From Ignavibacteriales bacterium (GTDB taxonomy: Bacteria; Bacteroidota; Ignavibacteria; Ignavibacteriales; Ignavibacteriaceae): 41,383 bases of DNA. Numbering within the stretch: the stretch's first letter is position 1; every line of letters starts with the position of its first letter. The translations under genes were made by a program, and so were the position numbers. This document shows, in pieces, positions 1-9,150 of the stretch. The stretch spans positions 1 to 41,383 of the forward strand of contig WJMR01000164.1 in assembly GCA_014727845.1 (NCBI GenBank), written 5' to 3'. A model generated the notes under the pieces. It was not told the DNA's origin and did not search any database. It worked only from the letters and a program-made list of their open reading frames with translations.

Positions 1-1372
1 CGGTGACCGTGTAGGGGGCGACGAAATAGCCGTCGGCGAGCCCCTGCATCAGCGCGCTGGCGCCGAGGCGGTTCGCGCCGTGGTCGGAGAAGTTCGCCTC
101 GCCGAGCGCGAACAAACCGGGGACGGTCGTCTCCAAATTGTAATCGACCCACAAGCCGCCCATCGTATAGTGAACGGCGGGGTAGATGCGCATCGGAACT
201 TCGTAGGGGTTCTCGTCGGTGATCTCCTCGTACATATCGAAGAGGTTGCCGTATTTCTCTCGGATGGCGTTCTCGCCGAGTCGATTGATCGCGTCGGCGA
301 AATCGAGATAGACGGCGCGTTTGGTTTTCCCGACGCCTCTGCCTTCGTCGCAGACTTGCTTGGCGGCTCGGCTGGCGACGTCGCGAGGCACGAGGTTGCC
401 GAAGCTGGGGTAGCGCCGTTCGAGGTAGTAGTCGCGCTCCTCCTCGGGGATGTCGGTCGGCTTCCGGTCGTCGCCCGCTTTTTTCGGCGCCCACACCCTG
501 CCGTCGTTCCTGAGCGACTCGCTCATCAGCGTGAGCTTGGACTGATAGTCGCCCGAAACGGGAATGCACGTCGGGTGGATCTGCACGTAGCACGGGTTGG
601 CGAAAGCGGCGCCCTTCTTATAAGCGCGCCATGCCGCCGTCGCGTTGGAGCCCATCGCGTTGGTGGAAAGGTAATAGACGTTGCCGTAGCCGCCCGTCGC
701 GAGGAGGACGGCGTGCGCCGCGTGCTTGGTAATCTCGCCCGTCGTCATGTTCCGCGCGACGATTCCTCGCGCTTGCCCGTCGATCGTCACGACGTCGAGC
801 ATTTCGTGGCGGGCGAACATCTCGACCTTCCCGGCGCCGACTTGCCGACTCAAGGCGCTATAGGCGCCGAGGAGCAACTGTTGCCCCGTCTGCCCGCGCG
901 CGTAAAACGTCCGACTCACCTGCGCGCCGCCGAAGGAGCGGTTGTCGAGATAGCCGCCGTAGTCCCTCGCGAAGGGGACGCCCTGCGCCACGCACTGATC
1001 GATGATGTTGTTGCTGAGCTCCGCCAAGCGATAGACGTTCGCCTCGCGGGCGCGATAGTCGCCGCCTTTGACGGTGTCGTAGAAAAGTCGATAGACGCTG
1101 TCGCCGTCGTTCGGGTAGTTCTTCGCCGCGTTGATGCCGCCCTGCGCGGCGATCGAGTGGGCGCGGCGGGAACTATCCTGATAGCAGAACGCCTTGACGT
1201 TGTAGCCCATCTCCGCCAACGACGCCGCCGCCGAAGCGCCGGCGAGACCCGTGCCGACGACGATAACGGTGTATTTCCGCTTGTTGGCGGGGTTCACTAA
1301 TTTCTGATTCGAGCGGTAGTTCGTCCACTTGTCTTGAATCGGACCTTCGGGAATTTTCGAGTCGAGCGTCAT
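1..1372 (-). CDS. sdhA: Succinate dehydrogenase / fumarate reductase flavoprotein subunit (3' end beyond window)
   Basis: Reverse-strand frame reads [57 protein letters not shown]...[13 protein letters not shown]...[15 protein letters not shown]...[19 protein letters not shown]-binding and SdhA motifs. Start ATG 1372-1370 overlaps the sdhC stop (TAATG). Open at left edge. Confidence 0.93.
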   Translation of the reverse strand, partial: MTLDSKIPEGPIQDKWTNYRSNQKLVNPANKRKYTVIVVGTGLAGASAAASLAEMGYNVKAFCYQDSSRRAHSIAAQGGINAAKNYPNDGDSVYRLFYDTVKGGDYRAREANVYRLAELSNNIIDQCVAQGVPFARDYGGYLDNRSFGGAQVSRTFYARGQTGQQLLLGAYSALSRQVGAGKVEMFARHEMLDVVTIDGQARGIVARNMTTGEITKHAAHAVLLATGGYGNVYYLSTNAMGSNATAAWRAYKKGAAFANPCYVQIHPTCIPVSGDYQSKLTLMSESLRNDGRVWAPKKAGDDRKPTDIPEEERDYYLERRYPSFGNLVPRDVASRAAKQVCDEGRGVGKTKRAVYLDFADAINRLGENAIREKYGNLFDMYEEITDENPYEVPMRIYPAVHYTMGGLWVDYNLETTVPGLFALGEANFSDHGANRLGASALMQGLADGYFVAPYTVT

Positions 1373-2040
1373 TACGCGCCTCCCGTCATTGCTTGCCACG
1401 CAAAGTAGATCGGCATCGTCGCGAATCCCGCGGGCACGATGATTGAAAAGAGCACGCCGAGCGTCTTGATGATCGGCGTGTATTTTTTATGGTTCAATCC
1501 GAGCGTCTGGAACGCGCTTTGGAAACCGTGGTTCAGATGGAATCCGAGCAGAATGAGCGCGACGACGTAGAACCCGGAATACACGGGGTCGTGGAACGCC
1601 GCGACCACCACGTCATAGATCGTCGAATCCATCTCGGTGAAGCGGAACGGGAAGGTGAAGCTTTGCAAATGCACGACGAGGAAGAAGAGCACGAGCGCGC
1701 CGGAGTAAATCATCGTCCGCGAAGCGAGCGAGCTATTAACCGACTGTTTGCTCACGGCGTAGCGTTTCGGGCGCGCCTTCCAATTGCGGACGGTAACGAT
1801 CAAACTATCGACGATGTGCAACAGGAAGCCGAGTATCAGCCCGATCTCCATAATGTGAATGATCACGTTCGAGGACATAAACTCGGCGTAGGCGTTGAAG
1901 GCGGCGCCGCCGTCGTCGTTGAAGAGCGTGAGGTTGCCGGAGAGGTGCGCCACTAAAAACGAACAGAGGAACAACCCCGTCAACGACATAATAATCTTCT
2001 TGCCGACCGGCGAGCCGACTGTTTGATAATACCAATTCAT
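1372..2040 (-). CDS. sdhC: Succinate dehydrogenase cytochrome b subunit (b558-type)
   Basis: ORF 1372..2160 trimmed to [40 protein letters not shown]...; GGAG Shine-Dalgarno upstream of the ATG at 2040; five hydrophobic segments; adjacent to sdhA. Confidence 0.88.
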   Translation of the reverse strand: MNWYYQTVGSPVGKKIIMSLTGLFLCSFLVAHLSGNLTLFNDDGGAAFNAYAEFMSSNVIIHIMEIGLILGFLLHIVDSLIVTVRNWKARPKRYAVSKQSVNSSLASRTMIYSGALVLFFLVVHLQSFTFPFRFTEMDSTIYDVVVAAFHDPVYSGFYVVALILLGFHLNHGFQSAFQTLGLNHKKYTPIIKTLGVLFSIIVPAGFATMPIYFAWQAMTGGA

Positions 2041-2131
2041 AAGTGAGCTCCAAAGGATTGAACGGAATCGTCCGGATCGCTTCCCGTATTCCGCGTTCGT
2101 TCGCGAAACGCGTCGCGGGCGTTTCAAATTC

Positions 2132-2160
2132 AAATTAGAAAATCCGCGTTCCAAAATCAA
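2132..2160 (-). promoter_or_regulatory. Candidate sigma70-like promoter for sdhCA
   Basis: Reverse strand TTGATT-N17-TAATTT about 90 nt upstream of the sdhC start. Confidence 0.35.
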
Positions 2161-2230
2161 CGCGTCGCGCGCGGCGTTTCACGGATTTTTCGTCGGATCG
2201 CCCGAGGATCGCCCCGACGGAACGCTTACC

Positions 2231-2270
2231 CGCCCAACTGCGCGATCAGCCGCCCAATTGCGCGATCAGC
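2231..2270. repeat. 20-bp tandem direct repeat (one mismatch) at the 3' end of the FAD-oxidoreductase gene
   Basis: cgcccaactgcgcgatcagc followed immediately by cgcccaattgcgcgatcagc. Confidence 0.95.
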
Positions 2271-3259
2271 CGCTCGGCGGCGGCGAAGCCCGAGTTGACG
2301 GCGCCCTCGACGTGCGGCGAAACGAACGCGTCGCCCGCGATCGCCAACGGCGCGGGGTGCGCGACGAACGCGAACGGCTCCTCGTAGAACCGATACGGCT
2401 GGCTATACTTCCACCGGACCACCTCCACCTTCTCGGCGCAGTTGCACGTCCACGGCTCGGCTTCGTCCATCAGGCGCGCGGCGATCTCCTCGTCGGCGTA
2501 GTCCCAATAGGTTCGGCTGAATTCGGAGGACGCCAAGAGCGTCACCGCCTCGCCGTTCGGGGATACCCCCTTACGCTTGTTGTCGGCGATCCACGCCACC
2601 GACTCGCCCGAGACGAACACGCCGCCCGGCTCCGGCACGCCCGACTCGCGCTCCAGCAACGCCAAAACGGCGATGCACGGGTCGTATTTAATCTTATCCA
2701 ACGGCGTCCGGATCGATTCCGGCAACGACCATCCCGAGGCGTCAACCAACGCCGTCGCGAGGGGAACGGGCGCCGTCAACATCGCCGCCTCCGCTCGGAA
2801 CGTTTCGCCCGTCGCGTCCTCGAGCGTCCATCCCTCGCCCTCGGGCGCGAGCCGAACGATCTCGCGACCTCGCTCGACGTCGAGCCCCTCGCCGACAATC
2901 TCGGCGAACGCCTCGAAGCCGCGCTTGGCGGCGTACCGCGGGTCGTCGTCTTCCCGCAACCCGATGCGCGCCGTGTGGAATCCCTTTCCCCACTCGAACG
3001 CCTCGCCGCGCTCGACCCAGTAGTTCGTCATCTCGGAAAAACGCTTCGTGTGCGCGAAGAAATATTGCGCGCCGGAGTCGAAGACGCCCTCGGCGCCGCC
3101 CTCGGATTTAATTACGCGCGTCGCCATCCGTCCGCCGAGCACGGACTCCTTCTCGAATATCGTCGCCGCCACGTCGGACTCGCGAAAGCGTCTCGCCGCC
3201 GCCAATCCCGTCGCGCCCCCGCCAATAATCGCGACGCGGGGTCCGTCTTCATTACGCAT
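2246..3259 (-). CDS. FAD-dependent amine-oxidase / renalase-like NAD(P)-binding protein
   Basis: N-terminal VAIIGGGATGLAAARRFRESDVAATIFEKESVLGGRMATR (Rossmann GxGxxG and GGR), C-terminal AGDAFVSPHVEGAVNSGFAAAERLIAQLGG typical of this superfamily. Confidence 0.82.
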   Translation of the reverse strand: MRNEDGPRVAIIGGGATGLAAARRFRESDVAATIFEKESVLGGRMATRVIKSEGGAEGVFDSGAQYFFAHTKRFSEMTNYWVERGEAFEWGKGFHTARIGLREDDDPRYAAKRGFEAFAEIVGEGLDVERGREIVRLAPEGEGWTLEDATGETFRAEAAMLTAPVPLATALVDASGWSLPESIRTPLDKIKYDPCIAVLALLERESGVPEPGGVFVSGESVAWIADNKRKGVSPNGEAVTLLASSEFSRTYWDYADEEIAARLMDEAEPWTCNCAEKVEVVRWKYSQPYRFYEEPFAFVAHPAPLAIAGDAFVSPHVEGAVNSGFAAAERLIAQLGG

Positions 3260-3433
3260 ACAATCCCGTCACCGTTGTTGTCGTGTGATAAATAGCGTCG
3301 AAATTATCACGTTTGCGCGTAAATCGCAACCGCTTACGCCCGCCAAAGGGGTGAAACCAAGTCGGATGAAACGCGCCGCGCTATCTATAATATAATTGTG
3401 TTTGAGGAAGGAAATCCGTAAAATTACCGTTCT

Positions 3434-4114
3434 ATGGCAAAAAAATTGGCGGTCGCGATCGACGGTCCGGCGGGCTCGGGGAAAAGCGTTTCCGCGAAGC
3501 TCGTCGCCGATCGACTCGGCTATTTATATATCGACACCGGGGCGATGTATCGCGCGGTGACGCTCGCGGCGATTGAACGCGGCGTTGCGGGCGACGTCGA
3601 GGCGACGGTGCGGCTCGCCGAGGAATTGGACGTCCGACTCGAGTATAAGTCGGGCGTTACGCGCGTTTTCGCCGACGGCGCGGAGGTGACCGAGGAAATT
3701 CGCGCGCCCCGCGTCAACGATCGCGTCTCCCCCGTCGCCGCCATAGACGGCGTACGATCGGCGCTCGTCGCCAAGCAACGCGCGATGGCGGGCGAGAACG
3801 GCGTGGTGATGGAGGGCAGAGACGTCGGCTCGGTGGTTCTACCCGACGCCGAAGTGAAGGTGTTTCTCGTCGCCTCCATCGAGGAGCGCGCCAAACGTCG
3901 CGCCAAGGAATACGCCGAGAAAGGCGTCGAGGTTTCGATCGAGGACGTGGAGCGGAACCTCCGCGAGCGCGACCGTATTGATTCAAGCCGTGCCGCGTCT
4001 CCGCTGATTAAGACGCCCGACGCGATCGAGATCGACACGTCGAATTTGACGATCGAACAACAGGTCGAGAAAATCACGGCGCTCGCCGTCGAAGCGGGAG
4101 CCGAGTTAGTATGA
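3434..4114 (+). CDS. cmk: Cytidylate kinase
   Basis: AVAIDGPAGSGKSVSAKLVADRLGYLYIDTGAMYRAVTLAA...MEGRDVGSVVLPDAEVKVFLVAS; canonical Cmk motifs. Confidence 0.96.
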   Translation: MAKKLAVAIDGPAGSGKSVSAKLVADRLGYLYIDTGAMYRAVTLAAIERGVAGDVEATVRLAEELDVRLEYKSGVTRVFADGAEVTEEIRAPRVNDRVSPVAAIDGVRSALVAKQRAMAGENGVVMEGRDVGSVVLPDAEVKVFLVASIEERAKRRAKEYAEKGVEVSIEDVERNLRERDRIDSSRAASPLIKTPDAIEIDTSNLTIEQQVEKITALAVEAGAELV

Positions 4115-5052
4115 GAGTTACGATAGACGATAGCGCGGGATTCTGCTGGGGCGTGGTTCGCGCCGTCCAATTCGCCGAGGCGGAGCTCGACGAGTCGCGC
4201 GAACTCTACTGCCTTGGAGACATCATCCACAACAAGTTGGAGATCGAGCGACTCGCCCGAATGGGAATGAAGACGATCTCGGTCGAGGACTTCCCCACGC
4301 TACCCGAAGGCGCCGAGGTTCTCGTCCGCGCGCACGGCGAGCCCCCCTCCACCTACAAGGCGGCGGAGCGGCACGGCTTACGACTTATCGACGCGACGTG
4401 CCCGATCGTCACGAAACTGCAAGAGCGGATCAAGGGCTACGTCGAGCGCGACTATCGCATCGTGATTTTCGGCAAGGAAGGTCACGCCGAGGTGATCGGA
4501 CTTAACGGCGTAACGGGCGGACGCGCGGTCGTCGTAAAAAGCGTCGAGGAGGCGCTCGAACGAGTCGATGCGAGCCGACCGACGGCGCTCTTCTCGCAGA
4601 CGACGATGGATAAACGCGTTTTCGGAGAGATCGCCAAAGCGCTCGGCGATAAATTTGAACGAGCGAACCGCGACAATCCGAACGCCGACGCGGACTTTTT
4701 TATTGCGCGCGACACGACGTGCGGTCAAGTCTCCGGTAGAGTCGATAAGCTCGCCGACTTCGCGCGCGCCAACGACGTCGTCGTGTTCGCGGCCGGACGC
4801 AAGAGCAGCAACGGCAAGGCGCTCTTCGCCGTGGCCAAAGCCGCCAATCCGCGCACGCATTTTGTGGAGCGCCCCGAGGACGTGGAACCCGCATGGTTCG
4901 CGGGCGCCGAGCGAGTCGGGGTATCCGGCGCCACCTCCACGCCCGTGCAAATTATGACGGACGTGAAACAAAGAATTGAAAACGCATTTGGGAACGACGA
5001 CGCGACGCGGCTCGCCGACGAGCCGGCCGAACATGCGGCGTCGAACCAATAG
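4111..5052 (+). CDS. ispH: 4-hydroxy-3-methylbut-2-enyl diphosphate reductase
   Basis: FCWGVVRAVQFAE...LGDIIHNKLEIERL...RAHGEPP...DATCPIVTKLQ...SQTTMDKRVF; conserved Cys residues; ATGA overlap with cmk. Confidence 0.94.
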   Translation: MRVTIDDSAGFCWGVVRAVQFAEAELDESRELYCLGDIIHNKLEIERLARMGMKTISVEDFPTLPEGAEVLVRAHGEPPSTYKAAERHGLRLIDATCPIVTKLQERIKGYVERDYRIVIFGKEGHAEVIGLNGVTGGRAVVVKSVEEALERVDASRPTALFSQTTMDKRVFGEIAKALGDKFERANRDNPNADADFFIARDTTCGQVSGRVDKLADFARANDVVVFAAGRKSSNGKALFAVAKAANPRTHFVERPEDVEPAWFAGAERVGVSGATSTPVQIMTDVKQRIENAFGNDDATRLADEPAEHAASNQ

Positions 5053-5143
5053 CCGTCGATAGTCAAACTATGTCAAACAACTAACGACCGTTCGTCGCCA
5101 CGTTGACGGCGCGACGCGCGAACGCGAAACAAGGAGAGGACGA

Positions 5144-7027
5144 ATGTCCGAAGAACAAAACGCGGGAACGTTATCCGCCCGCGAACTCGATTACGAAAAA
5201 AGCAAACGGCAATTCTTCGACGAAGAGTATTCGAAGGATGAATTTGAGGAATTGGCGAACCTCTACGCCGAATCGATCAACCAAGTCAAAGAAGGCGAGT
5301 TGATCAAGGGCAACGTGCTTCGGAAAACCGACGACAACGTCATCATCGACATCGGTTTCAAATCCGAAGGCGCCATTTCCAACGAAGAATTTCAAAGCGT
5401 CGAGGAATTGCAACCCGGCGACGAGATCGAGGTGGTGCTCGAGCGTCTCGAGGATCGGCACGGCAATCTCGTCTTAAGCAAGAAGCGCGCGGATTTCCTC
5501 CGCATCTGGGAGCGCGTGCTCAACGCCTACGAGAACGACGACGTCCTGCGCGGCAGAATCGTTCGTCGCATTAAAGGCGGTATGGTCGTCGATCTGTTCG
5601 GGATGGAGGCGTTCCTTCCCGGTTCGCAAATCGACGTGCGCCCCATTCGCGACTTCGACGCCTACGTCGGGAAAGAGATGGATTTCAAGGTCGTCAAGGT
5701 CAACATCCCGACCGAGAACGTCGTCGTTTCCCACAAGGTGCTCGTCGAAGCCGAGCTCGCCGGCCAGCGCAAGCAGATCCTCGAAAGCTTGGAGCGCGGA
5801 CAGATTCTCGAGGGCGTCGTCAAAGCCATCACCGATTTCGGCGTCTTCGTCGATCTCGGCGGCGTGGACGGCCTCGTGCACATCACCGACCTGAGCTGGG
5901 GACGCATCAACCATCCGAGCGAAGTCGTCAAACTCGACGAGACGATCAACGTCGTCGTCACCGACTTCGACGAGGAGAAGAAGCGCATCTCGCTCTCGCT
6001 TAAAAAACTGCTTCCGCATCCGTGGGAAAATATCGACGAAAAATACCACGAAGGCGAGAAGGTCGCCGGTCGCGTCGTTTCGCTGACCGACTACGGCGCC
6101 TTCATCGAGCTGGAAAAAGGCATCGAGGGCTTGATCCACAACTCCGAGATGAGCTGGACGCAACACATCAAGCATCCCTCGCAGATGGTGACGATGGGGC
6201 AGATCGTGGACGCGGTCATCCTCAACCTCGACACCGAGGATAAAAAGATCTCGCTCGGTATGAAGCAACTCGAGCCGGACCCGTGGGACGAGCTGATGCA
6301 GAAATACCCGATCGGCTCGCGCCAGAAGGGCGTCGCCCGCAACCTCACCAACTTCGGCGTCTTCGTCGAGTTGGAGCCGGGCATCGACGGTCTCGTGCAC
6401 ATTTCGGATCTCTCCTGGACGAAGAAAATCCGACACCCCGGAGAGGTCGTCAAGAAAGGCGACGAGATCGAAGTGGTCGTCCTCGCCATCGACATCGAGC
6501 AGCGGAAAATCTCGCTCGGTCATAAGCAGGTGCACGACAATCCGTGGGATACGTTCGAGCGGAACTACGAGCCGGGAGTGGACGTACCCGGCAAAATCGT
6601 CCGCGTCATCGACAAGGGCGTCATCGTCGAACTTCCCGAAGAAGTGGACGGATTCGTGCCGCAGAACCAGTTGGCGGGAACGCGCGTGAAGAACATCGCG
6701 CAACACTTCGAACCGGGACAGGACATAACCGTCCGCGTTATCGAGTTCGACAAAGACAGCAAGAAGATTGTCCTCTCGCCGTTGGCGTACTTGAAAGAAC
6801 AGCCGAACGAGAGCGTCGAGGAGTACATCGAGAAACACAATCTCGAGGGGCAAACGCCTCAGGACTTCGCGAACGCCAAGTCGCCGTTCTACGGTAGCAA
6901 GCCGACGGGCAACAACCCGATGGACAAGCTGAAAGACTACATCCCCGTCGATAAGGCGCCGCCTCCGGAGGAGGAAGAAACGACCTCCGAGGACGAAACG
7001 TCCGAAGACGAGACGGAAGAAGAATAA
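5144..7027 (+). CDS. rpsA: 30S ribosomal protein S1
   Basis: Repeated S1 domains (GVVKAITDFGVFVDLGGVDGLVHITDLSW, GRVVSLTDYGAFIELEKGIEGLIHNSEMSW, GVARNLTNFGVFVELEPGIDGLVHISDLSW); SD aaggagaggacga; acidic C-terminal tail. Confidence 0.97.
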   Translation: MSEEQNAGTLSARELDYEKSKRQFFDEEYSKDEFEELANLYAESINQVKEGELIKGNVLRKTDDNVIIDIGFKSEGAISNEEFQSVEELQPGDEIEVVLERLEDRHGNLVLSKKRADFLRIWERVLNAYENDDVLRGRIVRRIKGGMVVDLFGMEAFLPGSQIDVRPIRDFDAYVGKEMDFKVVKVNIPTENVVVSHKVLVEAELAGQRKQILESLERGQILEGVVKAITDFGVFVDLGGVDGLVHITDLSWGRINHPSEVVKLDETINVVVTDFDEEKKRISLSLKKLLPHPWENIDEKYHEGEKVAGRVVSLTDYGAFIELEKGIEGLIHNSEMSWTQHIKHPSQMVTMGQIVDAVILNLDTEDKKISLGMKQLEPDPWDELMQKYPIGSRQKGVARNLTNFGVFVELEPGIDGLVHISDLSWTKKIRHPGEVVKKGDEIEVVVLAIDIEQRKISLGHKQVHDNPWDTFERNYEPGVDVPGKIVRVIDKGVIVELPEEVDGFVPQNQLAGTRVKNIAQHFEPGQDITVRVIEFDKDSKKIVLSPLAYLKEQPNESVEEYIEKHNLEGQTPQDFANAKSPFYGSKPTGNNPMDKLKDYIPVDKAPPPEEEETTSEDETSEDETEEE

Positions 7028-7050
7028 CGCCGCCGTAACGCGGTTATACG

Positions 7051-7079
7051 AGGGGGCGCGCGTGCGTCCCCTTTTTTTA
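7051..7079 (+). terminator. Rho-independent terminator after rpsA
   Basis: GGGGGCGC-gcgt-GCGTCCCC 8-bp stem (one GU) followed by seven T. Confidence 0.85.
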
Positions 7080-7081
7080 TT

Positions 7082-8365
7082 ATGGTCGAAAAAACTGTCG
7101 CGTTCGCGACGCTTGGGTGCAAGCTGAACTACGCGGAAACGTCCGCGATCGCGCGGCGCTTCGAGGAGCGCGGCTATCGCGAGGCGCGCGCCGGCGAGAT
7201 AGCCGACGTCGTGTACGTTCACACGTGCGCCGTCACGGGCGTCGCCGCCAAACAAAGTCGGCAAACGATCCGACGAATGGCGCGCGAACATGCCGGCGCG
7301 TTCGTCGTGGCGGCGGGTTGCTACGCCGCGCTCGACGCCGAAGCGCTCGCTGAAATCGACGAGGTCGATCTTGTGCTCGGAACCGCCGAGAAGTTTCGAC
7401 CCTTCGACTACGCGCGCGACTTCCGCAAGCGCCCCGAGCCGATCGTCGCCGTCGGCGGCGAGCTTACCTTCGCCCCCGCCGCGAGTCGCTCGTCCGACGC
7501 CCGCACGCGCGGCTTCCTGAAAATCCAAGACGGATGCGACTATCGATGCGCCTATTGCGCCATCCCCCGCGCTCGAGGCGCGAGCCGCTCGGCGCCGCTC
7601 CCACGCCTTCTCGACGACTTTCGACGACTGATCGACGAGGGCTATCGGGAGATCGTTTTAACGGGAGTCAACGTCGGCGACTATCGCGACGGCGAAAACG
7701 ACCTCGCCTCGCTCGCGCGCGCTTTATCGGAAATCGAGGGCGACTTCCGCGTGCGGCTCGGAAGCGTGGAGCCGGACTTGCTTTCCGACGAACTGATCGA
7801 AACGGTCGTCGAACGCCCGAATGTATGCGCTCACTTTCATCTTCCACTCCAAAGCGGCTGCGACCGAACGCTCGCCAAAATGCGGCGGCGGTATCGCGTC
7901 GCCGATTACGGTGAACGTCTCGAGCGGATCGTCGAGCGCGCGCCCCGCGCGGGTATCGGGGCGGACGTGATCGTCGGGACGCCCGAGGAAACCGACGACG
8001 ACTTCGCCGAGACCCTCGACTTCGTCGAAACGGCGCCGCTCTCTTATCTGCACGTCTTTTCGTATTCGGTCCGCGAGAACACGCCGATGGCGGAGCGCCC
8101 CCTTGTCTCGCCCGACGTCGTGAAGCGGCGTTCCGCGCTCTTGCGGGAAGCGGGCGAGCGGAAGAAGGCGACGTTCATACAAACGCGCGTCGGCGGCCGG
8201 TTGCGCGTTCTCTTCGAGGGCGCGCTCGAGAACGGCGTACGGCGCGGGTTTTCCGAGGAATATGTTCGCGTCGCCGCGCCGGACGCGGCTAATCTCGCCA
8301 ATCGTTTCGCCGACGTTCGGGTCGTCGGCGTCGGCGAGGGAGAGGCGTTCGCCGAGGTCGAATGA
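7082..8365 (+). CDS. mtaB: tRNA (N6-L-threonylcarbamoyladenosine(37)-C2)-methylthiotransferase MtaB
   Basis: VAFATLGCKLNYAETSAIARRFEERGY, radical-SAM CDYRCAYCAIPRARG, FHLPLQSGCDRTLAKMRRRY; canonical MtaB motifs. Confidence 0.93.
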   Translation: MVEKTVAFATLGCKLNYAETSAIARRFEERGYREARAGEIADVVYVHTCAVTGVAAKQSRQTIRRMAREHAGAFVVAAGCYAALDAEALAEIDEVDLVLGTAEKFRPFDYARDFRKRPEPIVAVGGELTFAPAASRSSDARTRGFLKIQDGCDYRCAYCAIPRARGASRSAPLPRLLDDFRRLIDEGYREIVLTGVNVGDYRDGENDLASLARALSEIEGDFRVRLGSVEPDLLSDELIETVVERPNVCAHFHLPLQSGCDRTLAKMRRRYRVADYGERLERIVERAPRAGIGADVIVGTPEETDDDFAETLDFVETAPLSYLHVFSYSVRENTPMAERPLVSPDVVKRRSALLREAGERKKATFIQTRVGGRLRVLFEGALENGVRRGFSEEYVRVAAPDAANLANRFADVRVVGVGEGEAFAEVE

Positions 8366-8430
8366 CGATCGGGCGCCTTGATCGCCGAGGGGGAAGCTCG
8401 TATTTTTATCCCGACGAAAAAAGGACAACT

Positions 8431-9150
8431 ATGCGAATCGCTTTTATCGCCGCGCTCTTCGCGGCAACCACGTTGGCGCAGACCGTAGAGCGCCGCTCGC
8501 TCGCCCTCGATCTGGCGGACGTCGAACTCGTTCCACAAACCGCGACAACCGTCGCGCCCGTCTTCGCCGAAGAGAAGAGCGTCTTCCGCGCCGTCGTCTT
8601 CTCGTTGCTCATGCCCGGTATGGGCGAGCTCTACGCGGGCGACTACGCGACCGGCAAGTACTTCACCATTATCGAAGCGTCCTTGTGGGGCGCCTTCCTC
8701 GGCACGGATTACTACGCGGGCTGGCAGGAGGAGAACTACCGCGCCTACGCTTCCGCTTATGGCGAAGTCGATCAGGCGGGTAAGGACGCGGACTACTATG
8801 CGAACGTCGGCTTGTATCGGAGCGTCGAGAGCTACAACGAGGACATGAGCTTGCAAGGCGAGTTCCGTAAGATGTACGACCCCGACGATTACAACTGGCG
8901 ATGGGAAACGGACGCGGAACGCGAGGAGTATCGGGGCCGCTGGCTGGCGAGCGAGGAGGCATACAACAACATCCGGTTCGTCGTCGGCGCGATGATCGTA
9001 AACCGCTTGGCGAGCGCGATAATCGCGGGACGTCTCGTCTCCAAGCACAACACCGCGCTCGAAGAGTCCGCGTGGAACGTCTCCGCCCACGCGACGCCCC
9101 ACCCCGCCGGCGAGATCGGCGTCGCCGCGTCGTTCACCCTTCGCTTTTAG
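8431..9150 (+). CDS. DUF5683-like envelope protein with signal peptide
   Basis: MRIAFIAALFAATTLAQ signal-like N-terminus with upstream aaaaaagga SD; AVVFSLLMPGMGELYAGDYATGKYF motif; C-terminus GVAASFTLRF ends in Phe. ORF track start (8362) lies inside mtaB and is less likely. Confidence 0.6.
   Translation: MRIAFIAALFAATTLAQTVERRSLALDLADVELVPQTATTVAPVFAEEKSVFRAVVFSLLMPGMGELYAGDYATGKYFTIIEASLWGAFLGTDYYAGWQEENYRAYASAYGEVDQAGKDADYYANVGLYRSVESYNEDMSLQGEFRKMYDPDDYNWRWETDAEREEYRGRWLASEEAYNNIRFVVGAMIVNRLASAIIAGRLVSKHNTALEESAWNVSAHATPHPAGEIGVAASFTLRF

Noticed and set aside
80-1300. 406-aa plus-strand ORF at the left edge
   Set aside because: Antisense to sdhA, which reads canonically on the minus strand.
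5474-7528. 684-aa minus-strand ORF opposite rpsA and the start of mtaB
   Set aside because: Lies antisense to two confidently identified genes. Composition is low-complexity D/V/L/R/F, mirroring the reverse complement of S1 repeats. A by-product of GC-rich codon bias that removes antisense stops.
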